NCBI GenBank assembly: GCA_018262385.1
Contig: JAGSPQ010000742.1
Coordinates: forward strand, 1-5,580
From: Myxococcaceae bacterium
GTDB taxonomy: Bacteria; Myxococcota; Myxococcia; Myxococcales; Myxococcaceae
Length of the DNA stretch: 5,580 nucleotides
Direction: 5' to 3'
Program-made: the position numbers and the translations under genes
Notes under the pieces: model-generated
The model's input: only the letters and a program-made list of their open reading frames with translations
The model's database searches: none
Told to the model about the DNA's origin: nothing
Shown here: positions 1 to 5,132 of the stretch, in pieces
Layout of the letters: each line of letters starts with the position of its first letter
Numbering within the stretch: the stretch's first letter is position 1

Positions 1-35
1 ATTCCCCCGCAGACCCACTTCTAGAGGAACGAACC

Positions 36-449
36 ATGAACCGGAGAATCGGAAGTGCGCTGGCAGTGGCGGTGGGAATCGGCGCGGTGACCGCCGCGGG
101 CAGCGGCTGGGCCGACGAGTTCACCAAGCAGGACCAGGAGCGGTGGGAGAAGGAGTACCAGACGGTGGTGGCGAAGGGCCGCGAGCTGTGGACCAGCCCG
201 AAGCTGGGCACCAACAACGTCGCCTGCGCGCAGTGCCACCCCAACGCGGCCAACACCCACCCCGAGACCTACCCGAAGTTCCAGAAGCAGATCGGCAAGG
301 TGATCACCCTCGCCGAGATGATCAACTGGTGCCTGCGCAACCCGCTGCAGGGCAAGCCGCTGGCGCTCGATGATCCGAAGATGATCGCGATCGAGGCGTA
401 CGTGGCCGAGGAGCGCCGCGGGGTCGCGCTGGCGCCGGGCAAGCACTGA
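36..449 (+). CDS. Periplasmic monohaem c-type cytochrome, SoxA/TsdA-like
   Basis: Small secreted cytochrome c of 137 residues. Residues 1-26 form a signal peptide: an Arg-Arg n-region at 3-4, an Ala/Val/Gly-rich core and a likely cleavage after Gly-Trp-Ala (24-26). The single haem-attachment motif CAQCH lies at 64-68, with His68 as proximal ligand. The downstream part, with MINWCLRNP at 95-103 and Met116 before an EAYV helix at 120-123, resembles the C-terminal helix region of SoxA- and TsdA-type cytochromes of sulfur oxidation. Cys99, Met95 or Met116 could be the distal ligand; which one cannot be decided here. The start is supported by AGAGGA at 23-28, seven bases upstream. The likely role is electron transfer in the periplasm, probably linked to thiosulfate or sulfite oxidation given the sulfur genes next door. 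Part of its signal-peptide region is duplicated exactly at 592-650. The cytochrome class is secure; the sulfur role is inferred from context. Confidence 0.9.
   Translation: MNRRIGSALAVAVGIGAVTAAGSGWADEFTKQDQERWEKEYQTVVAKGRELWTSPKLGTNNVACAQCHPNAANTHPETYPKFQKQIGKVITLAEMINWCLRNPLQGKPLALDDPKMIAIEAYVAEERRGVALAPGKH
78..136 (+). repeat. 59-bp direct repeat, copy 1 (inside cytochrome c gene)
   Basis: Exact 59-base match to 592-650 in the same orientation, offset 514 bases. This copy is in its natural place: it encodes residues 15-33 plus two bases of codon 34 of the cytochrome, covering the end of the signal peptide, the predicted cleavage site and the first mature residues. The identity stops sharply on both sides (A77 versus G591, G137 versus T651). 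Confidence 0.97.
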
Positions 450-455
450 AAGGCG

Positions 456-659
456 TTACCCCGCCGAAGCGAGCCGGGCGAGGCGCGCATTCGCCTGGGC
501 CAGGGTGGAGCAATCCTCCACCTTGAAGCCGCCCAGCCGCAGCAACCGCGCCGCGGCCGCGCTGCGAGCTCCGCTTCGGCAGTAGACGGCGATCGGCGCG
601 GTGACCGCCGCGGGCAGCGGCTGGGCCGACGAGTTCACCAAGCAGGACCATTCGCTCAT
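456..659 (-). pseudogene. Truncated rhodanese-domain protein with internal 59-bp replacement
   Basis: A 67-codon minus-strand reading frame, probably the remains of a single-domain rhodanese, which transfers sulfane sulfur through a cysteine persulfide. Residues 23-43 match the catalytic half: a beta strand (IAVY) then the loop CRSGARS at 27-33 with Cys27 as the persulfide-forming residue, followed by a helix. The tail (residues 44-67) fits a rhodanese C-terminus. Single-domain rhodaneses are usually about 100 residues, so some 40-50 N-terminal residues are absent. Residues 4-22 are instead the antisense translation of the 59-bp repeat copied from the cytochrome gene. The ATG at 659 has an upstream GGAGG on the minus strand (about 676-672, ten bases away), so the native start may survive while the middle was lost. 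Its stop is 6 bases from the convergent cytochrome stop, leaving no room for a terminator. The fragment is very unlikely to fold as a working rhodanese. An assembly or scaffolding artefact could produce the same picture. Confidence 0.75.
592..650 (+). repeat. 59-bp direct repeat, copy 2 (inside rhodanese fragment)
   Basis: Exact second copy of 78-136. It lies out of context, within the minus-strand rhodanese remnant, directly before the codons for its catalytic strand and loop and three codons after its presumed start. Being 100 percent identical to copy 1, it is either very recent or not real. No terminal inverted repeats or insertion-sequence features flank it, so it does not look like a mobile element. 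Confidence 0.97.
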
Positions 660-817
660 CGGTTCACTGCCTCCAGCTCTTCAGAGCCAGCGGCGGCCGC
701 GGAGGATTCACCGCGCCTGAACTGAATCGGTGTCCGGACCCTTTGGCTCCAATGGCCTGAACGGGCTTCACGGCGCGTCGTCGCCGGGAGCCCCCCATTC
801 TTTTCAAGGAGCCGTCC

Positions 818-1441
818 ATGTCCCAGGTCCTTCCGTTCCCGCCTTCTCACGCCCCCGGCAGCTTCACCGACGAGTCGGTGCGCGCCCTGGTGAGGGACGA
901 GCTCTCCCGCCACGTCGACGGCCGGCTCGAGCAACTGGAGGCAGAGGTCAAGCGCCTCGCCCCCCGCACCGTCAGCAACCGGGCCACGATCGTCGTCTTC
1001 AGCGCAGACATGGACAAGGTCCTCGCCGCGCTGGTGATCGCCACCGGCGCCGCCGCGATGGGGATGGAGGTCTCGCTCTTCCACACCTTCTGGGGCCTGA
1101 GCGCCCTGCGCAAGGGCCGGCGCTTCGAGGGCAAGGACGCCGTCGAGAAGGCGATGACCGCGATGATGCCCGCCGGCCTCGGCGACCTGAAGACCTCGCA
1201 ACTGGGCTTCGCCGGCCTCGGCGCGCGGCTCTTCCGCGCCCGGATGCAGAAGAACGGCGTCCAGTCCCCCGAGGAGTTCCTCGAACTCGCCCGCGAGCTG
1301 GGGGTGAAGTTCATCGCCTGCCAGATGTCGATGGAGGTGATGGGCATCCAGAAGGAGGAGCTGATCGACGGCGTCGAGTTCGCCGGAGTCGGCGCCTACC
1401 TCGGCGACGCCGCGGACTCGAAGGTCACCCTCTTCGTCTAA
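818..1441 (+). CDS. DsrE2-type DsrE/DsrF/DrsH-like family protein
   Basis: Protein of 207 residues with a DsrE2-like fold, probably a cytoplasmic carrier that accepts and passes sulfane sulfur on a cysteine. Residues 17-48 are highly charged and helical, possibly a short coiled coil. The core starts near residue 56 with the strand TIVVFSADMDKVLAALVIA (57-75), continues with EVSLFHTFWGLSALRKG (84-100), and has the family signature ACQMSMEVMG at 167-176. Cys168 in that signature is the only cysteine in the protein and is the likely sulfur-binding residue. A final GVGAYL segment (191-195) leads to the C-terminal strand. The start at 818 has a strong ribosome-binding site, AAGGAG at 806-811, six bases away. 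It is the first gene of the plus-strand run and lies 22 bases before the rhodanese-metallo-beta-lactamase gene. DsrE2 genes commonly accompany tusA and rhodanese genes in sulfur-oxidising bacteria, as here. Family assignment is firm; the exact partner is inferred. Confidence 0.9.
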   Translation: MSQVLPFPPSHAPGSFTDESVRALVRDELSRHVDGRLEQLEAEVKRLAPRTVSNRATIVVFSADMDKVLAALVIATGAAAMGMEVSLFHTFWGLSALRKGRRFEGKDAVEKAMTAMMPAGLGDLKTSQLGFAGLGARLFRARMQKNGVQSPEEFLELARELGVKFIACQMSMEVMGIQKEELIDGVEFAGVGAYLGDAADSKVTLFV

Positions 1442-1463
1442 CCCCCTTCCAGGAGCAGTCGTC

Positions 1464-2672
1464 ATGGCCAATTCACAGTCGAAAACCGAGATCACGGTGC
1501 AGGAGCTCTACGAGCGCCTCTATCGCCCCACCGAGCCGGGCCAGTGGTTCCTGCTCGACGTCCGCAACGAGGACGAGGCGAAGGGCTGGCGGGTCGAAGG
1601 GCCCGCCGCCGTGCCCTACTTCCACCTGCCGTACTTCGCCTTCATCGATGATCCCGAGGCCGCGCTGGCCACGGTGCCACCCGGGCTGGGCGAGGCGGTG
1701 GTGGTCTGCGCCAAGGGCAGCTCGTCCGAGTTCGTCGCCGAGTTGCTGCGCGACGCCGGCCGGCCGGCGGTGAACGTCGCCGGCGGGATGATCGCCTGGG
1801 GCGACTTCCACGTGCCGCTGCAGGTGCCGCTGAACCCCGCTCAGCAGGGCCGGTACGAGCTGTGGCAGTTCAACCGGTTCGGCAAGGGCTGCCTGTCCTA
1901 CGCGGTGATCGCCGGCGGCGAGGCGATCGTGGTCGACCCCTCGCGCTTCCCGGCGCTGTACGAGGACTTCGTCAAAGCCCGCGGCGCGCGGATCGTCGAG
2001 GTGCTGGAGACCCACGTCCACGCCGACCACCTCTCCGGAGGCGCCCAGCTGGCGCGCCGGAACCAGGCCCGGTACCGGGTGCTCAACGCCCACGGCGCCG
2101 AGCCGGTGCTGGGGATGGAGATCGCGCCGCTGGACGGCGACGTCGAGATTCGCCTCGGCGGAGCGAAGGGAGTGACCCTCAGTGCCAGGGCGCTGCGGAC
2201 CCCGGGGCACACCCCCGGCTCGACCTCCTACCTGGTCGATGACCACTACCTGCTGTCGGGCGACACCCTGTTCGTCCAGGGCGTCGGCCGGCCGGATCTC
2301 GGCGGCCACGCCGAGGAATGGAGCCGAGAGCTCTTCCACTCGCTCAAGCACGTGGTCGCGGGCCTCGGCGACGAGGTCCAGGTGCTGCCGGCCCACTTCG
2401 GCAGCTACGAAGAGGCCGACCGCCAGGGGCTGGTGCGCGGACGGCTGGGCACGCTCCGGTCGAACAGCCCCGAGTTCGCGATCACCGACCCGGAGGAGTT
2501 CGTCCGCACGATGAAGGCCGGAGTGAAGGAAGCCCCGGCGATCTACGGCGAGATCATCAAGGCAAACCTGGGGCTGATCGACCCGGGCGACAAGGCCGGT
2601 GAGTGGGAGCTCGGGAAGAACGAGTGCGCCGCCACCGCCGCGAAACGACGCGCTGCCCAGGGCCGCGCTTAA
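1464..2672 (+). CDS. Rhodanese-metallo-beta-lactamase fusion, persulfide dioxygenase-like
   Basis: Protein of 402 residues with two domains. Residues about 8-120 form a rhodanese domain: FLLDVRNEDEAKGW (29-42), the active loop CAKGSSS at 82-88 with Cys82, and NVAGGMIAWG (104-113). Residues about 130-315 form a metallo-beta-lactamase domain close to ETHE1-type persulfide dioxygenases: HVHADHLSGG at 184-193 (His184, His186, Asp188, His189), TPGHTPGS at 246-253 (His249), SGDTLF at 265-270 (Asp267), GRPDLGG at 275-281 and LPAHFGSY at 308-315 (His311). The expected iron ligands are all present. A C-terminal extension of about 85 residues carries Cys388. The likely reaction is oxidation of a persulfide to sulfite, with the rhodanese domain delivering or receiving sulfur. 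The rhodanese loop ends in Ser rather than the common Arg. The domain order, rhodanese first, is the reverse of the better-known ETHE1-rhodanese and CstB fusions. AGGAG at 1451-1455 supports the start. Confidence 0.92.
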   Translation: MANSQSKTEITVQELYERLYRPTEPGQWFLLDVRNEDEAKGWRVEGPAAVPYFHLPYFAFIDDPEAALATVPPGLGEAVVVCAKGSSSEFVAELLRDAGRPAVNVAGGMIAWGDFHVPLQVPLNPAQQGRYELWQFNRFGKGCLSYAVIAGGEAIVVDPSRFPALYEDFVKARGARIVEVLETHVHADHLSGGAQLARRNQARYRVLNAHGAEPVLGMEIAPLDGDVEIRLGGAKGVTLSARALRTPGHTPGSTSYLVDDHYLLSGDTLFVQGVGRPDLGGHAEEWSRELFHSLKHVVAGLGDEVQVLPAHFGSYEEADRQGLVRGRLGTLRSNSPEFAITDPEEFVRTMKAGVKEAPAIYGEIIKANLGLIDPGDKAGEWELGKNECAATAAKRRAAQGRA

Positions 2673-2686
2673 CCAAAACCACGAAT

Positions 2687-2690
2687 GGAG
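2687..2690 (+). promoter_or_regulatory. Ribosome-binding site that decides the tusA start
   Basis: GGAG lies nine bases before the ATG at 2700. It overlaps the alternative upstream in-frame ATG at 2685, which itself has no purine-rich site in front of it. This favours translation from 2700 and an 81-residue TusA beginning MEEKVLDARG. Confidence 0.65.
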
Positions 2691-2699
2691 AAGTCAGCA

Positions 2700-2945
2700 A
2701 TGGAAGAGAAAGTGCTCGATGCGCGCGGGCTGAAGTGCCCGATGCCGATCGTGAAGTCGAAGAAGGCGTTGCAGGAGCTGTTGGCCGGCCAGGTGCTGAA
2801 GGTGATCGCCACCGATCCCGGCTCGGTGCTGGATTTCCAGGGCTGGGCGAAGACCAACCCGTCGTTCCAGCTGGTCGGCCAGCGCAACGAAAAAGACGAG
2901 ACCGGCCGCGACCTCTACGTCCACCTGCTGGCGAGGAACGGATGA
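2700..2945 (+). CDS. tusA: TusA family sulfurtransferase (sulfur carrier)
   Basis: Small cytoplasmic sulfur carrier of 81 residues, the normal TusA size. The N-terminal signature VLDARGLKCPMPIVKSKKAL (residues 5-24) contains the CPxP motif with Cys13, which carries the sulfur as a persulfide, at the start of the first helix. VIATDPGSVLDFQGWAKT follows, typical of the second half of the two-layer fold, and the protein ends in a strand (LYVHLLARN). The upstream ATG at 2685 would add five residues (MEKSA) but lacks a ribosome-binding site, so I chose 2700. The stop overlaps the next start as ATGA (2942-2945), indicating translational coupling to the YeeE-type transporter. TusA encoded beside YeeE is a recurring pair in which TusA accepts sulfur from thiosulfate taken up by the transporter. 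With DsrE2 and rhodanese genes nearby, it probably acts as the shared sulfur shuttle of this operon. Confidence 0.93.
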   Translation: MEEKVLDARGLKCPMPIVKSKKALQELLAGQVLKVIATDPGSVLDFQGWAKTNPSFQLVGQRNEKDETGRDLYVHLLARNG

Positions 2946-3445
2946 GCGCGGTGCTCGACTGGCGGATCGCCGGGGTGTTGCTCGGCCTGCTGGTGACGGT
3001 GGCGGTGGCGCTGCAGGGGCCAATCGGCGTCTCCACCGCCTACGTGACCACCGATGCCCTGGCGGTCAACGCGGTCGCCCCGCGGGCGTTCGAGCAGCTG
3101 ACCTACCTCGAGAAGGTGGGGGCGAAGGTCAGCCCCGAGTGGATCGCCGTCGTGGGAATCGCGCTCGGCGCCGCCCTCGCCGCGGGCCTGACCCGCACCC
3201 GCACCCGGGCCTCGATTCCCGCCCACTGGCGTGAGCGGTTCGGCGGCAAGGCGGCGCTGCGCTTCGGGGCGGCGTTCGCGGGCGGGTTCCTGGTCCTCTT
3301 CGGCGCCCGGCTCGCCGGCGGCTGCACCAGCGGCCACATCATCAGCGGGATGAGCCAGCTCGCAATCTCCGGGCTGGTGTTCGCCGCCGCGGTGTTCGCC
3401 GCCGGCATCCCGACCGCCCTCACCCTCTACCGGAGCCGGCGATGA
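2942..3445 (+). CDS. YeeE/YedE family sulfur transport protein, first half
   Basis: Integral inner-membrane protein of 167 residues with about four hydrophobic segments (roughly 8-25, 66-83, 105-124 and 139-160). The signature GGCTSGHIISG at 126-136 has Cys128, the kind of conserved cysteine loop that in YeeE thiosulfate transporters lines the substrate path. Full-length YeeE proteins are about 350 residues and have two similar halves; this gene encodes one half and the next gene the other, a split arrangement common in bacteria. The start at 2942 overlaps the tusA stop by four bases and is preceded by GAGGA at 2933-2937. The reading frame stays open further upstream, but that part lies inside tusA in another frame and gives an unrelated Arg-rich sequence, so it is not used. 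The likely substrate is thiosulfate or another sulfane-sulfur compound; this is inferred from family and from TusA next door. Confidence 0.9.
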   Translation: MSAVLDWRIAGVLLGLLVTVAVALQGPIGVSTAYVTTDALAVNAVAPRAFEQLTYLEKVGAKVSPEWIAVVGIALGAALAAGLTRTRTRASIPAHWRERFGGKAALRFGAAFAGGFLVLFGARLAGGCTSGHIISGMSQLAISGLVFAAAVFAAGIPTALTLYRSRR

Positions 3446-4003
3446 CTCCCCTGACCGCACTCATCTCGCTCGGGGTGGGCCTGCTCTTCGGAGCGCTGCT
3501 CCAGCGGGTCCAGGCCTCGTCACCGGATCGGATCATCAAGACCCTCACCCTGAAGGACACCACCATCCTCAAGTTCATGCTGCTGGCGATCGCGGTCGCC
3601 GCCGCTGGGATCGGGGTGCTCAGCCTGCTCGGCCTCGGGCACCTGAACGTCAAGCCGCTCTCGCTGCTGGCGGTCGGCCTGGGCGGGCTGGTGTTCGGAG
3701 TCGGCTTCGCGCTCGGCGGTTACTGCCCGGGAACCTGCCTGGTCGGGGCGGCCGAGGGCCGGCGCGACGCCTGGTTCACCATCCTCGGCGGGCTGGCGGG
3801 GGTGCTGGCCTACGCGGTGTTCTACCCGCTCGCCACCGCGGCCCCTCGCCGCCGCGGCCCTGCTCAAGCCGCTCGACTTCGGAAAACCCACTCTCGCCAC
3901 GGTCAGCGGTCTTCCCGCCGGCCTGGTGGGCCTCGCCTTTGGAGCGCTGATGGCTGCGGTCGCGTTCCTCCTCCCCACCGCAGTGCGCAGGGAAGCCCGT
4001 TAA
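3442..4003 (+). pseudogene. YeeE/YedE family sulfur transport protein, second half, frameshifted
   Basis: Starts in an ATGA overlap with the preceding half-gene, with GGAG at 3432-3435. Residues 1-134 are clearly YeeE-like: hydrophobic segments near 4-20, 43-65 and 73-91, and the signature GGYCPGTCLVGAAEGRRDAW at 92-111 with Cys95 and Cys99. After Ala134, at CCCC (3842-3845), the frame is lost and the reading becomes Arg/Pro-rich. Removing one C restores a sensible membrane protein end: LAAAALLKPLDFGK, then a hydrophobic GLPAGLVGLAFGALMAAVAF segment, then VRREAR and TAA at 4001-4003. The restored protein is 186 residues and its stop sits directly before the next ATG, as expected in this operon. 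The span of 562 bases is one more than a multiple of three. Either this is a real recent frameshift that inactivates the transporter, or a one-base sequencing or assembly error. The uncorrected frame runs to 5124 only because GC-rich DNA lacks stops. Confidence 0.85.
3842..3845 (+). other. Frameshift site (CCCC run, apparent +1 base)
   Basis: The codons here read GCC CCT CGC, giving Ala-Pro-Arg and then low-quality Arg-rich sequence. With three Cs the codons read GCC CTC GCC GCC, giving Ala-Leu-Ala-Ala and continuing as a YeeE transmembrane end. A four-base run is short for slippage, but it is the only homopolymer at the point where the protein-like reading switches frame. The exact base could be elsewhere within about 3836-3850. 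Confidence 0.8.
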
Positions 4004-5101
4004 ATGAACAAGGTTCAAGTCGAAGTCGGCGGGGTGACTCCCGCGGTCGAAATCCCGAGCGTGGAGCTGGCCCCCGGCCCTCCCGCCAGGGCGCCCGCTC
4101 CGTTGCTGAAGAAGGTCGCCACCCTCGCCCCCGGGGTGCTCGCCTCGCTGGCGGTGGGGACGATCTCCTACCTGATCTCGATGCGCACCCCGGCGCTCAG
4201 CCCGCTGATCTGGGCGGTGCTGATCGGCGCCGGCCTGGTCAACACCGGGCTGCTGCCGAAGGCGCTGGCGCCCGGGGTGGCGTTCTCGGCCAAGCAGCTG
4301 CTGCGGCTGGCGGTCGGGCTGCTCGGGCTTCGGCTGGCGATCGGGCAGGTGCTCGCGGTCGGGCCGACCGGAGTGATCGTGGTGCTCGCCGCGGTGGGAG
4401 GGACGTTCGTCTTCACCGCCTGGCTGGGCAAGCGATTCGGGCTGCCCCGGCCGCTCGCCACCCTGCTCGCGGCGGGGACCTCGATCTGCGGCGCGGCGGC
4501 GATCGTCGCCGTGGCGGGCGCGGTGGAGGCGAAGGAAGAGGACACCGCGGTGGGGGTGGGCGCGGTCACCCTCTACGGCACCCTGGCGATGCTGCTCTAC
4601 CCGGTGCTCGGCCGGGTGTTCGGCCTCACCGCCGAGCAGTTCGGGCTCTGGTCCGGGGCGTCGATTCACGAGGTCGCCCAGGTGGTGGGCGCGGCGTTCA
4701 GCTTCGGCAGCGCCACCGGCTCTACCGCGGCGGCAGAGCTGGCGACGGTGGTGAAGCTGGGGCGGGTGCTGACCCTCGCTCCGATCGCGCTGATGCTGGC
4801 GCTGCTGTTCCGGCGCGGGAAGGCGAAGGGCGGGGTCAAGGTGCCGCTGATCCCCTGGTTCATCCTGCTGTTCATCGCGACGATGATCGTGCGCTCGCTC
4901 GGGGTGCTGCCGCCGGGGGTGACCGACTCGCTGGTCAAGGGCGACACCTTCCTCCTCGCGGTGGCGATGGCCGGGCTGGGGCTCGATCTGAAGTGGTCGA
5001 AGATCCGGGCGGCCGGGCTCAAGCCGCTCTACGTCACCGGGATCGCGACCGTCTTCATCGGGGCGCTGACCTTCGGGCTGACGCTGGCGCTCAGTCGGTG
5101 A
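4004..5101 (+). CDS. YeiH/UPF0324 family membrane protein, putative sulfate exporter
   Basis: Integral membrane protein of 365 residues with about ten hydrophobic segments beginning near residue 43. Family signatures are visible: AGTSICGAAAIVA at 157-169, the segment TAVGVGAVTLYGTLAMLLYP (181-200), and SGASIHEVAQVVGAAF at 217-232. These are the hallmarks of the YeiH (UPF0324) family, annotated as putative sulfate exporters; direct transport evidence for the family is limited. Residues 1-40 are a hydrophilic, Pro/Val-rich leader before the first membrane helix, slightly longer than I expect for the family, and probably cytoplasmic. The start at 4004 directly follows the preceding TAA (4001-4003), and AGGGA at 3989-3993 is a fair ribosome-binding site. 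In this context it could release sulfite or sulfate made by the persulfide-oxidising enzyme upstream. Family assignment is firm; the transported ion is inferred. Confidence 0.9.
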   Translation: MNKVQVEVGGVTPAVEIPSVELAPGPPARAPAPLLKKVATLAPGVLASLAVGTISYLISMRTPALSPLIWAVLIGAGLVNTGLLPKALAPGVAFSAKQLLRLAVGLLGLRLAIGQVLAVGPTGVIVVLAAVGGTFVFTAWLGKRFGLPRPLATLLAAGTSICGAAAIVAVAGAVEAKEEDTAVGVGAVTLYGTLAMLLYPVLGRVFGLTAEQFGLWSGASIHEVAQVVGAAFSFGSATGSTAAAELATVVKLGRVLTLAPIALMLALLFRRGKAKGGVKVPLIPWFILLFIATMIVRSLGVLPPGVTDSLVKGDTFLLAVAMAGLGLDLKWSKIRAAGLKPLYVTGIATVFIGALTFGLTLALSR

Positions 5102-5132
5102 AAGCGCAGCAGCCCCGCCGTTAGGGTTGTCC

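Noticed and set aside
1..24. Possible 3' end of an upstream gene reading IPPQTHF then TAG
   Set aside because: Plausible, since it would leave an 11-base gap before the cytochrome start, but seven codons cannot be distinguished from chance.
450..456. Bidirectional terminator between the convergent cytochrome and rhodanese genes
   Set aside because: Only 6 bases lie between the stops, and there is no clear GC hairpin followed by a T run on either strand.
592..650. Copy 2 of the repeat as an insertion-sequence remnant or CRISPR-like repeat
   Set aside because: There are only two copies, no inverted termini and no target-site duplication, and copy 1 is ordinary coding sequence of the cytochrome.
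660..817. Divergent promoter region, including the palindrome GTCCGGAC at 732-739
   Set aside because: A promoter is expected here for the plus-strand operon, but I found no convincing -35 and -10 pair. An 8-base palindrome is too short to call an operator in GC-rich DNA.
656..1495. A 279-codon minus-strand ORF opposite the DsrE2-type gene
   Set aside because: Its translation is rich in His, Asp, Gly and Arg with no recognisable domain, as expected from the antisense of a GC-rich gene. The plus-strand gene has a strong ribosome-binding site and family motifs.
1473..2396. A 307-codon minus-strand ORF opposite the rhodanese-metallo-beta-lactamase gene
   Set aside because: Low-complexity antisense reading with no domain signature; the plus strand carries all metal-binding motifs.
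3442..5124. A 560-codon plus-strand ORF that looks like one long protein
   Set aside because: Only its first 134 codons are YeeE-like. The rest is Arg/Gly/Pro-rich out-of-frame reading across the YeeE end and the whole YeiH-type gene, caused by the one-base frameshift.
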